Origin: PNAI01 sp964575715
GTDB taxonomy: Bacteria > Pseudomonadota > Alphaproteobacteria > Rhizobiales > Xanthobacteraceae
DNA length: 17,636 nucleotides
Direction of reading: 5' to 3'
Assembly (NCBI GenBank): GCA_964575715.1
Contig: CAZNSG010000220.1
Coordinates: 1 to 17,636 of the forward strand
Shown: piece by piece, positions 1-6,318 of the stretch
Numbering within the stretch: the first letter of the stretch is position 1
Layout: each line of letters opens with the position of its first letter
Translations under genes and position numbers: made by a program
The notes under the pieces: generated by a model
Seen by the model: the letters and a program-made list of their open reading frames with translations, nothing else
Told to the model about the DNA's origin: nothing
The model's database searches: none

Positions 1-463
1 CTCAGCGACTCCATGCAACGGGACGGGTCGCTGCGCTACGCCATGGGCTCCGCGCCCCGTCCCGTTGCATCACCGAGCCAATACGGCTCAAATGACGTTC
101 GGGCTCTACTTCCAACTGGATGAAAGAAGGGGCTCAGGTCAATTGCGCATAAAGTGGCACAAAACATCCGCGGATTAATCGATGCAGGAATCCTTGCACG
201 AGAGAATATCCCGGAGATTCTTGATCTATATCGATTACAAATCGCCGCCGGACGGGTAAAAATGAGTTTGCCCGACTCGTTCTCGCTTTTGGCGACACTC
301 GTTCCCACGGATTCAACTGTATAGCGGAATCCGCTATCAATTCATTGATCGATCCAACTTGAGCCAGTTCTCGACGGGCATCACGTCGGGCAGTTCGGCA
401 TAGCCGTGCGTCCTCGTGTCGACGAGCCAATCACGCCCACCCAACCGCACGCATTCAAGCAAG
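1..463. other. Decayed stretch left of the lysis genes, no intact gene
   Basis: I see no intact gene here. Plus frame 1 is open from the window edge to a TGA at 121-123 and starts LSDSMQRDGS, which faintly resembles phage tail-fibre wording; this is a guess. A second open stretch runs from a GTG at 154 to TAG 322-324 (56 codons) with protein-like composition but no ribosome binding site. On the minus strand a tail of about 40 codons ends at 337-339 with the sequence LGGRDWLVDTRTHGY, also protein-like. These short open pieces in different frames and strands look like fragments of several genes joined by deletion. The right edge abuts the M15 peptidase fragment. Confidence 0.35.
13..70. repeat. 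Perfect 15-bp inverted repeat
   Basis: Arms 13-27 (ATGCAACGGGACGGG) and 56-70 are perfect reverse complements separated by 28 bases. A second 5-bp stem (GAGCC/GGCTC, 75-89) follows immediately. It has no T-run, so it is not an obvious intrinsic terminator; it may be a repeat end or an RNA hairpin. Confidence 0.6.
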
Positions 464-589
464 ATGCCGCAAGCCGCGATCGATGCCTTCAAGGCGCAAG
501 GCGCGTTTTGGGGCGGCGACTTCAAGCGGCGGCAAGACACCATGCATTTCCAATTCGCAACGGAATTGTGCGTCCGTCGTCGAGCATAA
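464..589 (+). pseudogene. C-terminal fragment of an M15 peptidoglycan peptidase (phage endolysin)
   Basis: This is the last 41 codons of what looks like an M15-family D,D- or L,D-peptidase of the kind used as phage endolysins, enzymes that cut peptide cross-links in peptidoglycan during lysis. The visible stretch contains AAIDAFKAQGAFWGGDFK and then DTMHFQF. In M15 enzymes a WGG(D/N)(W/F)K segment is followed by a DxMHFE/Q motif whose His is a zinc ligand, and both are present. Upstream of the Met at 464 the frame continues only with unrelated residues, so the catalytic N-terminal half (the SxHxxGxAxD region) is absent. The fragment therefore cannot be active. It precedes a holin-like and spanin-like set, the usual order in a phage lysis cassette. 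Confidence 0.6.
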
Positions 590-629
590 GTCCGGAGCCG
601 GCGCGCCAAGCTTAACAAAGGAGACTACC

Positions 630-812
630 ATGCCAAATCTCGACCAAGTTCTGTCCGCCGCGCGCTGGGTTGTCACCGCGATCGGCGCCTATTTCGTAAG
701 CCAAGGCACCATCGACGGCGACCAGGTGCAGCTCATCGGCGGTGCGGTCGCTGCATTGATATCGCTCGCGTGGTCGTTCTTCGTGCACGCAAACCCGTCA
801 ACATCGTCGTGA
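630..812 (+). CDS. Small holin-like membrane protein (Pam3-gp28-like)
   Basis: A 60-residue protein that starts at the ATG at 630 behind a good AAAGGAG ribosome binding site (617-623), rather than at the upstream ATG of the longer frame. It has two hydrophobic segments, about residues 10-25 (ARWVVTAIGAYFV) and 34-52 (QLIGGAVAALISLAWSFFV), joined by a short polar GTIDGDQ turn. This size and layout match small phage holins of the Pam3-gp28 type, which make the membrane lesion that releases or activates endolysin. Its stop overlaps the next start (GTGA at 809-812), indicating translational coupling. Assignment rests on topology, size and lysis-cassette context; a non-phage small membrane protein is the alternative. 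Confidence 0.6.
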   Translation: MPNLDQVLSAARWVVTAIGAYFVSQGTIDGDQVQLIGGAVAALISLAWSFFVHANPSTSS

Positions 813-1042
813 ACTGGCTGGTACTGATCGCCGCCGTTCTCGGGATCATCCGCGCACTGGTCGAATATCTGCGCGATCGCAAAACGATCGGCGCAGCGAC
901 CGCGCAAGCTCTGCTCAAATCCAACCAAGAGGCGCTCGATGCCATCGCCAACGCTCAGGCGGCACGCGAATTGGTGCGCTCTGCTGCCGCTCGCGATCCT
1001 GCTCGGCTCATGTCAGACGACGGGTTCAAGCGGCAAGACTGA
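809..1042 (+). CDS. Candidate inner-membrane spanin (Rz-like)
   Basis: A 77-residue protein if started at the GTG (809-811) that overlaps the holin stop. A single N-terminal hydrophobic segment (NWLVLIAAVLGIIRALVEYL) is followed by a charged, mostly helical region (LLKSNQEALDAIANAQAARELV). This is the i-spanin arrangement: one membrane anchor plus a periplasmic helix. The stronger evidence is positional. The next gene begins inside this one in another frame and encodes a lipoprotein, as in Rz/Rz1 pairs. It is short for an i-spanin, so it could be truncated or a second holin/antiholin. The family is not identified by sequence alone. Confidence 0.4.
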   Translation: MNWLVLIAAVLGIIRALVEYLRDRKTIGAATAQALLKSNQEALDAIANAQAARELVRSAAARDPARLMSDDGFKRQD

Positions 1043-1181
1043 GAGCGTGCGCGTGGCCTGCGCGGCGTTCGCGCCGGTCTACTGGTCGGCGCGCGACACC
1101 GGGGAGACCGTTGCGCAGGTCAAGGAGCACAACGCGGCGTGGAAGGTGCTGTGCCAGAGCTCGGGATCGAAAAAGCAATAG
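939..1181 (+). CDS. Candidate outer-membrane spanin lipoprotein (Rz1-like)
   Basis: An 80-residue lipoprotein. Its ATG lies about 100 bases inside the upstream gene in a different frame, with a GAGG ribosome binding site at 930-933. The signal has an RR n-region, a hydrophobic core (ALLPLAILLG) and a lipobox LGSC with Cys25 as the acylated residue, leaving a mature part of about 55 residues. That part contains CAAFAPVYWSARDTGETV and VKEHNAAWKVLC, wording I associate with small phage lipoproteins beside holins (CxxFxPIxWSxxDTxxTxxQVKxHN). The nested position suggests an o-spanin that would join an inner-membrane partner to fuse the membranes at lysis. It appears intact although its endolysin neighbour is broken. 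Confidence 0.55.
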   Translation: MPSPTLRRHANWCALLPLAILLGSCQTTGSSGKTESVRVACAAFAPVYWSARDTGETVAQVKEHNAAWKVLCQSSGSKKQ

Positions 1182-1426
1182 CGTCACCTGTGTTTGTCAG
1201 CTTTTCCGCTCCGCGGCGCTGCTTGGCAAGGCTATCAAGGCGGTTCATGGCGGGCACGGCCGGCAGGTGGTCCGCGCCCAGCTCTGCCGGGAGGCAAAAG
1301 GCCTCGTCCAAAAAGGCCTCGTCTAAGTGCTGACAGTGCTTGCGCATGATGGCAGAGTGACCCATGCCAGAGTCGAGGCCGCCGGCGGCGGGCTGATGGA
1401 CGAGCTCTGAGCAGGAGGAATTGCCA

Positions 1427-2092
1427 GTGCGTCTGCTCGTGGTCGAGGACGATCCCGACCTCAATCGTCAGCTTGCGACCGCGCTCACCGACGCCGGCTA
1501 CGTGGTCGATCGCGCCTTTGACGGCGAGGAAGGCCACTATCTCGGCGAGACCGAGCCCTATGACGCGGTGATCCTCGACATCGGCCTACCCAAGATGGAC
1601 GGCATCTCGGTGCTGGAATCCTGGCGCCGGGCCGGCCGCGCCATGCCGGTGCTCATCCTCACCGCGCGCGACCGCTGGAGCGACAAGGTGCAGGGTTTCG
1701 ATGCCGGCGCCGACGATTACGTTCCAAAACCCTTCCACCTGGAAGAAGTGCTGGCGCGCGTTCGCGCGCTGCTGCGCCGCTCCACCGGCCACGCCAAGAG
1801 CGAGCTCACCTGCGGGACCGTCCGGCTCGACACCCGCAACGGCCGTGTCAGCGTCGACGGCAACCCGGTCAAGCTCACCAGCCACGAATACCGCCTGCTC
1901 TCCTACCTCATGCACCACTCAGGCCGCGTGGTCTCCCGCACCGAACTCGTCGAACATCTCTACGACCAGGACTTCGATCGCGACTCCAACACCATCGAAG
2001 TGTTCGTCGGCCGCATCCGCAAGAAGCTCGGGGTTGACATCATCCAGACCGTGCGCGGGCTCGGCTATCTCCTCACCCCGCCAAACGCATGA
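1427..2092 (+). CDS. feuP: OmpR/PhoB-family response regulator FeuP
   Basis: A 221-residue response regulator. I start it at the GTG at 1427 because AGGAGG (1413-1418) is 8 bases upstream; the TTG at 1421 is too close. The receiver domain (about 1-115) has the acidic pair D8/D9, phospho-acceptor D51 (ILDIGLP), T79 and K101 (VPKPF). A winged-helix trans_reg_C domain follows (about 125-219), with TSHEYRLLSYLMHH, a TIEVFVGRIRKK recognition helix and TVRGLGYLL. It should be phosphorylated by the kinase encoded at 2375-3793. In rhizobia FeuP/FeuQ lie directly before the cycHJKL genes and control envelope functions such as cyclic glucan export; the same partners occur here, though displaced. The stop codon lies at the start of a palindromic repeat. 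The symbol rests on synteny; PhoP is a common alternative label. Confidence 0.85.
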   Translation: MRLLVVEDDPDLNRQLATALTDAGYVVDRAFDGEEGHYLGETEPYDAVILDIGLPKMDGISVLESWRRAGRAMPVLILTARDRWSDKVQGFDAGADDYVPKPFHLEEVLARVRALLRRSTGHAKSELTCGTVRLDTRNGRVSVDGNPVKLTSHEYRLLSYLMHHSGRVVSRTELVEHLYDQDFDRDSNTIEVFVGRIRKKLGVDIIQTVRGLGYLLTPPNA

Positions 2093-2365
2093 TCCCGAAA
2101 AGTTTAATACCAACGGCACTGAGCAATGACCGTCATCCTGAGGTGCGAGCGAAGCGAGCCACCGCAAGTCGGCCTTGGCCGACTTGCGCATTGAAATTCC
2201 GATCTCGGGTAAACCCGAGTTCGGTGGATGAACGGCCCGGATTTGGCACCGTAGGGGCCGTCGCCCTTCGAGGCCGTCGCTTCGCGACGGCACCTCAGGG
2301 TGACGGGGAAAGTAAGTCATTCTCCGAGGCCGTTAGTATAAAACGGTTTTCGGACAAGATCATGC
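2087..2365. repeat. Rhizobiales-type palindrome split by an insert
   Basis: The left half GCATGATCCCGAAAAG starts at 2087 and overlaps the feuP stop. The right half CGGTTTTCGGACAAGATCAT starts at 2344. Joined, they recreate the dispersed palindrome common in Rhizobiales genomes (GCATGATCC..AAAAG..GGTTTTCGG..GATCATGC). About 240 bases lie between the halves. The right half ends just before the feuQ start and so may influence its translation. Confidence 0.55.
2103..2343. repeat. MITE-like repeat with three internal hairpins
   Basis: The outer ends TTTAATACCAACGGC (2103-2117) and GCCGTTAGTATAAA (2329-2342) are imperfect inverted repeats. Inside, CCGTCATCCTGAGGTGC (2130-2146) and GCACCTCAGGGTGACGG (2290-2306) are inverted with one mismatch. 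Between them are three hairpins: GCAAGTCGGCC/GGCCGACTTGC (2164-2187), CTCGGGT/ACCCGAG (2204-2219) and GCCGTCGC/GCGACGGC (2273-2291). It contains no gene. This is either one 240-bp non-autonomous element or a 177-bp element nested in another. It fills the feuP-feuQ gap. Confidence 0.6.
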
Positions 2366-2374
2366 GCAAACAAA

Positions 2375-3793
2375 ATGCGCGCTAATTCGCTTGCGCTGCG
2401 CTTGTTTCTTTTGGCGACCGGCTGGATCGTCGTCATCCTGCTGGTGACGGGTTTCGTTCTGTCCTCGCTCTACCGCCAGGCGGTCGAGCGCGCCTTCGAC
2501 CATCGCCTCGACGGCTATCTGCGCACGCTGGTGGCCGATCTCGCCAACCCCGAGGACCCCGACGACAAATTTCCGGCCTCGATGGGCGAGCCGTTGTTCA
2601 ATCTGCCGCTCTCCGGCTGGTACTGGCAGATCACCCGCCTCGATATGCCCAAGGACACGCCCAAGGACACGCCCAAGGACACGACCAAGGATTCGCCCAA
2701 GCCGGAAGTGCGCTCCTCCCGCTCGCTCTGGGATGGCAACCTGCCGCACCTCGAAGGCAGTGAAACGTCCACCATGCGTGGCGGGACGCGGCTGGGCTAT
2801 GTCCCGGGCCCCGAGGAGCAGCAATTGCGGCTGATCGAGCGCACCATCGATCTCGGCGTGGACGGCCGGTTTCTTGTGGCGGTCGCGGGCGATGCGTTCG
2901 AGATCGAGGATGAAATCATCTCCTTCGACCGCGCGCTGATTGCGACCTTTGTCATCCTGGCCGTGGTGCTCCTCCTCACCACCATGTTTCAGGTACGCTT
3001 CGGCCTCGCTCCGCTCAAGCGCATTTCCGATAGTTTGGCGGCGATCCGCTCCGGCACCGCCGAGCGGCTGGAGGGCCGCTTCCCCGTCGAGATCGCGCCG
3101 CTCGCGCGCGAGACCAATGCGCTCATCGAATCCAATCGCGAAATCGTCGAGCGCGCACGCACGCACGTGGGCAATCTCGCGCACGCGCTCAAGACGCCGC
3201 TCTCCGTGATGCTCAACGAGGCAAGCACTCGCGGCGACGACCCCCTCGCAGCAAAAGTGCGCGAGCAAGTCGACATCATGCGCGACCAGGTGGCGCGGCA
3301 TCTGGAGCGCGCGCGGCTCGCCGCCCGCACCGCCGTAATGGGCACGATCACCGAGGTCGTGCCGGCGATCCATGCCATTGTGCGCACCATGGAGAAGACT
3401 CACCACGACAAGAATCTGGCCATCGCGCTCGATCTGCCGGAGCAGGCGCGCTTTCGCGGCGAACGCGCCGATCTCGAAGAAATGGTCGGCAACCTGGTCG
3501 ACAACGCCTGCAAGTGGGCGAGCGCGCGCGTCACCATCGAAGTCGGGCGCGAACAGCCGGCGCCCGATCGCAACGTATTGCGCGTCGTGGTCGACGACGA
3601 CGGCCCGGGCTTGACGGCTGCCGAGCGCGCCCAGGTCGCCCGCCGCGGCCAGCGGCTGGACCAGAGCAAGCCCGGCTCCGGGCTTGGTCTCGCGATCGTG
3701 CTGGAACTCGCCACGCTCTACGGCGGTAGCCTCACGCTCGGCTCGTCCCCCATCGGCGGCCTGCGCGCGGAGCTCACCCTACCGGCGGGGTGA
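2375..3793 (+). CDS. feuQ: Sensor histidine kinase FeuQ
   Basis: A 472-residue membrane kinase, the likely partner of FeuP. TM1 is about residues 9-32, a periplasmic sensor region about 33-186, and TM2 about 187-206, followed by a HAMP-like linker. The H-box NLAHALKTPL puts the phospho-accepting His at 270. The ATPase domain has the N-box NLVDNACKWA (373-382), G1 DDDGPGL (407-413) and G2 GSGLGLAI (434-441). All key residues are present, so it should be active. The sensor domain carries a run of PKDT units (residues 92-107). The start is the second of two close ATGs; the first, at 2362, is in another frame and stops at once. No strong ribosome binding site is seen, and a repeat separates the gene from feuP. 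The last 16 codons are duplicated downstream of the DUF3800 gene. Confidence 0.85.
   Translation: MRANSLALRLFLLATGWIVVILLVTGFVLSSLYRQAVERAFDHRLDGYLRTLVADLANPEDPDDKFPASMGEPLFNLPLSGWYWQITRLDMPKDTPKDTPKDTTKDSPKPEVRSSRSLWDGNLPHLEGSETSTMRGGTRLGYVPGPEEQQLRLIERTIDLGVDGRFLVAVAGDAFEIEDEIISFDRALIATFVILAVVLLLTTMFQVRFGLAPLKRISDSLAAIRSGTAERLEGRFPVEIAPLARETNALIESNREIVERARTHVGNLAHALKTPLSVMLNEASTRGDDPLAAKVREQVDIMRDQVARHLERARLAARTAVMGTITEVVPAIHAIVRTMEKTHHDKNLAIALDLPEQARFRGERADLEEMVGNLVDNACKWASARVTIEVGREQPAPDRNVLRVVVDDDGPGLTAAERAQVARRGQRLDQSKPGSGLGLAIVLELATLYGGSLTLGSSPIGGLRAELTLPAG
2648..2701 (+). repeat. In-frame 12-bp tandem repeat in feuQ (PKDT units)
   Basis: The unit CCCAAGGACACG occurs three times exactly (2648-2683), then as a diverged fourth copy (2684-2695) and a half copy. 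It encodes PKDTPKDTPKDTTKDSPK in the periplasmic region. The multiple-of-three unit allows copy-number change without frameshift. Confidence 0.9.
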
Positions 3794-3797
3794 ACGG
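3743..3797 (+). repeat. Direct repeat copy A: 3' end of feuQ
   Basis: It encodes the feuQ terminus SSPIGGLRAELTLPAG plus stop. About 45 of 55 bases match copy B at 4903-4957, including a perfect 20-base core (3752-3771). The two copies flank the DUF3800 segment. Confidence 0.85.
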
Positions 3798-4094
3798 CCT
3801 GGCCGCCGCATCTATATGCTTGAAATTGCATAAGTCTTAGTAAAGCCAAAAAGGCGATGTAGAGTTCAAAATAGGTAAAAAGGAACTAAAAACCTCCTCA
3901 AAAGTTGAATATTTCAAAGGGCCGATTAGGTAAATTTTGCACAGTCGGCCATTGGCGTATTGCCTTCCAGACCTATCCATGGGTATGGTCTGGGCGCGGT
4001 TAGGAGGGCTACGGTTTCGTGGTCCGTTGGGGTTTCTGACCTCACCTAGCTGCATTTTTCTTGCCCACAACCTCGCAATCTACCAAGTTACAGC
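3794..4094. other. AT-richer leader of the DUF3800 insert
   Basis: These 301 bases without a gene are clearly poorer in GC than the flanks, with runs such as GGTAAAAAGGAACTAAAAACC, consistent with imported DNA. The stretch contains a 7-bp inverted repeat, CCAGACC (3967-3973) and GGTCTGG (3987-3993), that could be an operator or RNA hairpin, and a weaker one around 3819-3833 (TATGC/GCATA). I see no integrase, tRNA or convincing promoter. Confidence 0.5.
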
Positions 4095-4898
4095 ATGCAT
4101 TTGCTGTACGTGGATGATTCAGGTTCAGTCGGAAATCCGAACGAGGCGCATTTCATTCTCGGTGGCGTGGCCATTTTCGAGCGCGGCGTATATCACGTCA
4201 TCAAAGCGCTCGATGACGTGGTTGCCAAATTTGGCCTCGGCGGAAATCCGCATGATGTCGAGCTGCACGGGAACGTAATGTATCAGGGTCGAGCTGAGCC
4301 CTGGTATCGTGTTCACCGGACAGATCGAGAGCGCATGATCAAGGCCGCTCTCAAAGTGATTTCTGCTCAGAAATCAGCCATCCGACTCTTTGGCGTAGCT
4401 GTTAACAAGGCACATATCGCACCGCGTGATCCGGTGGAGTATGCGTTCGAGGAAATTTGCAATCGTTTCAACTTGTTTTTGAGACGGACAAATAACCGCG
4501 AGGGCAACCCCGGGAAAGCTCAACGTGGTCTCGTAATAATGGACGAGACGCACCACGAGCAGCCGCTTCAAGCGCTCGCTCGACATTTCCGAGTAAATGG
4601 GACGAGATGGGGTGCGTTGCGGAACATGGCAGAGGTGCCTTTATTCGTAGATTCCAGAGCATCGCGAGCAGTTCAACTCGCTGATTTGGTCGCATATGCG
4701 CTATGGCGCAAATACGAAATTCTAGACGGGCGCTTTTTTGATGCGCTCATTCCATTTTTCGACAGCGAGGGTGGAGTGATTCACGGCTTAGTTCACGCCA
4801 AGCCGCGCGCTCCTCAATGCTATTGCCCCGCGTGTATGTCGAGAAATAACGCGCCTAAACTGAAGAGTGTTGCTGGCGGCAAGAGCGATGCGGAATAA
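4095..4898 (+). CDS. DUF3800 domain protein
   Basis: A 267-residue soluble protein of the DUF3800 family. The diagnostic pieces are the N-terminal YVDDSGS (residues 5-11), a central VIMDE (147-151), and QLADLVAYALWR (194-205). The acidic residues D7/D8, D150/E151 and D197 fall where the family keeps its presumed metal-binding carboxylates, suggesting an RNase H-like nuclease fold; I infer this from the motif layout. A C-terminal CYCPACMSR (242-250) could bind zinc. No enzymatic activity is established for the family as far as I know, though members are common on mobile elements and near defence genes. It has no obvious ribosome binding site. It stands alone and ends four bases before a duplicate of the feuQ 3' end. 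Base composition is lower-GC than its neighbours, indicating acquisition. Confidence 0.85.
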   Translation: MHLLYVDDSGSVGNPNEAHFILGGVAIFERGVYHVIKALDDVVAKFGLGGNPHDVELHGNVMYQGRAEPWYRVHRTDRERMIKAALKVISAQKSAIRLFGVAVNKAHIAPRDPVEYAFEEICNRFNLFLRRTNNREGNPGKAQRGLVIMDETHHEQPLQALARHFRVNGTRWGALRNMAEVPLFVDSRASRAVQLADLVAYALWRKYEILDGRFFDALIPFFDSEGGVIHGLVHAKPRAPQCYCPACMSRNNAPKLKSVAGGKSDAE

Positions 4899-4902
4899 AG
4901 AG

Positions 4903-4957
4903 TCATCCCCGATCGGCGGCCTGCGCGCGGAACTTAAATTACCCGCGGCGTGAACGC
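4903..4957 (+). repeat. Direct repeat copy B: second, orphan feuQ 3' end
   Basis: Read in the feuQ frame this encodes SSPIGGLRAELKLPAA plus stop, matching the true feuQ terminus at 14 of 16 residues but detached from the gene. The stop codon of the minus-strand methyltransferase (4939-4941) lies inside it, and copy A keeps a stop (TAG) at the equivalent minus-strand position. Confidence 0.85.
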
Positions 4958-6156
4958 GCCTTCTTCGCCTTCTTCGCCGGCTTGCGCCCCGCCCGCCGGC
5001 TTGCCTTCCCCCACAATTCCCGGCTCGCGATCTTTGCCCCTTCCACCAGCGCCTTGAATTTCGCCCATACGATGCTGGGGTGGACTTCCCTAGAGCTGGC
5101 GAAGGTGGCAAAGCCGCAATCCGCGCCGGCGATCACATTCTCCCTCCCCACAGTCTTTGCAAACCGCCCGATGCGCTCGGCGATCAGTTCGGGGTGCTCC
5201 ACCAGCACCGTCGAGTGGCTGATCACGCCGGGAATCAGCACCGCATCCTTCGGCAGTTTTGCGCTCCCCCAGATTTTCCACTCATGCTCGTGCCGCGGGT
5301 TGGCCGCCTCGAACGAATAGGCGCCGGCGCGGATGGTCAGGATAATGTCCAGAATATCCTTGACCTCCATGTCGTGCACGCGCGGACCCATGTTGATGCC
5401 GTAGCAGGTGTGGTGGCGGATTTTCTCCCGCGCGATGCCGCGCAGCGCGTGGTTGAGCACTTCCACCCGCTGCGCCGCCCATTTGCGGCACTGCTTGATG
5501 GTCGCCTTGGGATCGACCATGTAATAGGAGACCAGCCGCGGATCGTCGATCTGCAGCAGGAATCCCGCTGCCACAATCGCCTGGTATTCCTCGCGCATCG
5601 CTTCCGCGATGGCGACGACATATTCTTCCGCCGTGCGATAATAGTCGTTGCGCTGCCACTCCTCGACATTGGACGGCGAGATCGCCGGCATGAACGCGTC
5701 CGCAATTTTGGCGTTACCGATCGCGGCTTTCAGGTTGGCGATGTCGCGCTGCAATTGCGCATGTCCCTTGTAGGCGATGGGGCCGGTGCAGACCATGCGG
5801 CCCTGCCGCGCGGCGACGTGGCCCTGGGCGTAAAACTCCGGGAACGAGAGCGCCTCGCGCGAACCCGCCCACGGGCTGCGCGCCGTTGCCTGCCGGTCGA
5901 GCTCAAACCCGCCCAGCCGCTCGTTGGCATAAGTAACAAAGCTCGGCTTGGAATATTCGCCGTCGTCGATAATATCGATGCCGAGCTCGATCTGCTTCTT
6001 CACCACCTCCTTGACGGCTTCGCGCACGCGCGCGGCCGCCGCCCGCTCGTCCACCGCGCGGCCTTGTTCGCGCGCCGCATTGGCTTCGAGCAGATCGGCC
6101 GGCCGCGGCAGCGAGCCGGCGTGCGTGGTGAGAATGCGGTTGGTGTTGCGTTGCAT
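4939..6156 (-). CDS. MetE C-terminal-like, cobalamin-independent methyltransferase
   Basis: A 405-residue protein of the Meth_synt_2 family (C-terminal half of MetE, stand-alone). It starts at MQRNTNRILTTHAGSLPRP; the upstream in-frame ATG would translate a repeat. The zinc site is complete: H249 and C251 (HHTCYG), E283 (SFEAAN) and C347 (GADCGF), matching the His-Cys-Glu-Cys set that activates a thiol for methyl or alkyl transfer. The IDDGEY (62-67) and LQIDDPR (201-207) motifs also fit. Without the folate-binding N-terminal half of MetE, the methyl donor and acceptor are uncertain: homocysteine or another thiol is possible, and epoxyalkane:coenzyme M transferase is a relative. The tail RKPAKKAKKARSRRG is unusually basic. 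It lies downstream of the Bug gene on the same strand, and its stop is inside the duplicated feuQ end. Confidence 0.85.
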   Translation of the reverse strand: MQRNTNRILTTHAGSLPRPADLLEANAAREQGRAVDERAAAARVREAVKEVVKKQIELGIDIIDDGEYSKPSFVTYANERLGGFELDRQATARSPWAGSREALSFPEFYAQGHVAARQGRMVCTGPIAYKGHAQLQRDIANLKAAIGNAKIADAFMPAISPSNVEEWQRNDYYRTAEEYVVAIAEAMREEYQAIVAAGFLLQIDDPRLVSYYMVDPKATIKQCRKWAAQRVEVLNHALRGIAREKIRHHTCYGINMGPRVHDMEVKDILDIILTIRAGAYSFEAANPRHEHEWKIWGSAKLPKDAVLIPGVISHSTVLVEHPELIAERIGRFAKTVGRENVIAGADCGFATFASSREVHPSIVWAKFKALVEGAKIASRELWGKASRRAGRKPAKKAKKARSRRG

Positions 6157-6180
6157 GATGTTCTCGCCGTTCTTGAATTC

Positions 6181-6310
6181 CTTACCCTCCCCTGCAGGGG
6201 GAGGGTCGGCCGCGCAGCGGCCGGGGTGGGGTGAATATTGGCGTGGAGGTAAGATCACCCCCTCCCGCCGACCTTCGGCCGTCGACCTCCCCCCTCCAGG
6301 GGGAGGTAAG
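6181..6310. repeat. Two inverted copies of a Rhizobiales palindromic repeat
   Basis: Copy 1 (about 6181-6236) begins CTTACCCTCCCCTGCAGGGG and copy 2 (about 6254-6310) is the same family in reverse, containing CCTCCAGGGGGAGGTAAG. Each has a CCTCCCC/GGGGAGG stem and a CGGCCG-type second stem. The head-to-head pair lies between the Bug and methyltransferase genes and could end or stabilise part of a shared transcript. Confidence 0.75.
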
Positions 6311-6318
6311 GTGAGTCG

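Noticed and set aside
1182..1426. Possible gene between the spanin-like gene and feuP, including a GGCCTCGTC duplication at about 1300-1325
   Set aside because: No frame has a start signal and a convincing protein pattern. A minus-strand stretch (CLPAELGADHLPAVPAMNRL) is suggestive but cannot be tied to a family. I see nothing firm here apart from the feuP ribosome binding site.
2648..2701. Possible CRISPR-like array
   Set aside because: The repeats are 12 bases, contiguous with no spacers, in frame within feuQ; it is a coding tandem repeat.
2360..3406. 348-codon minus-strand open frame
   Set aside because: It is antisense to feuQ, whose kinase motifs are complete. Its repetitive GRVLGRVLG stretch is just the mirror of the PKDT repeat.
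5080..6234. 384-codon plus-strand open frame
   Set aside because: It is antisense to the methyltransferase with a full zinc site, and its composition is that of a shadow frame.
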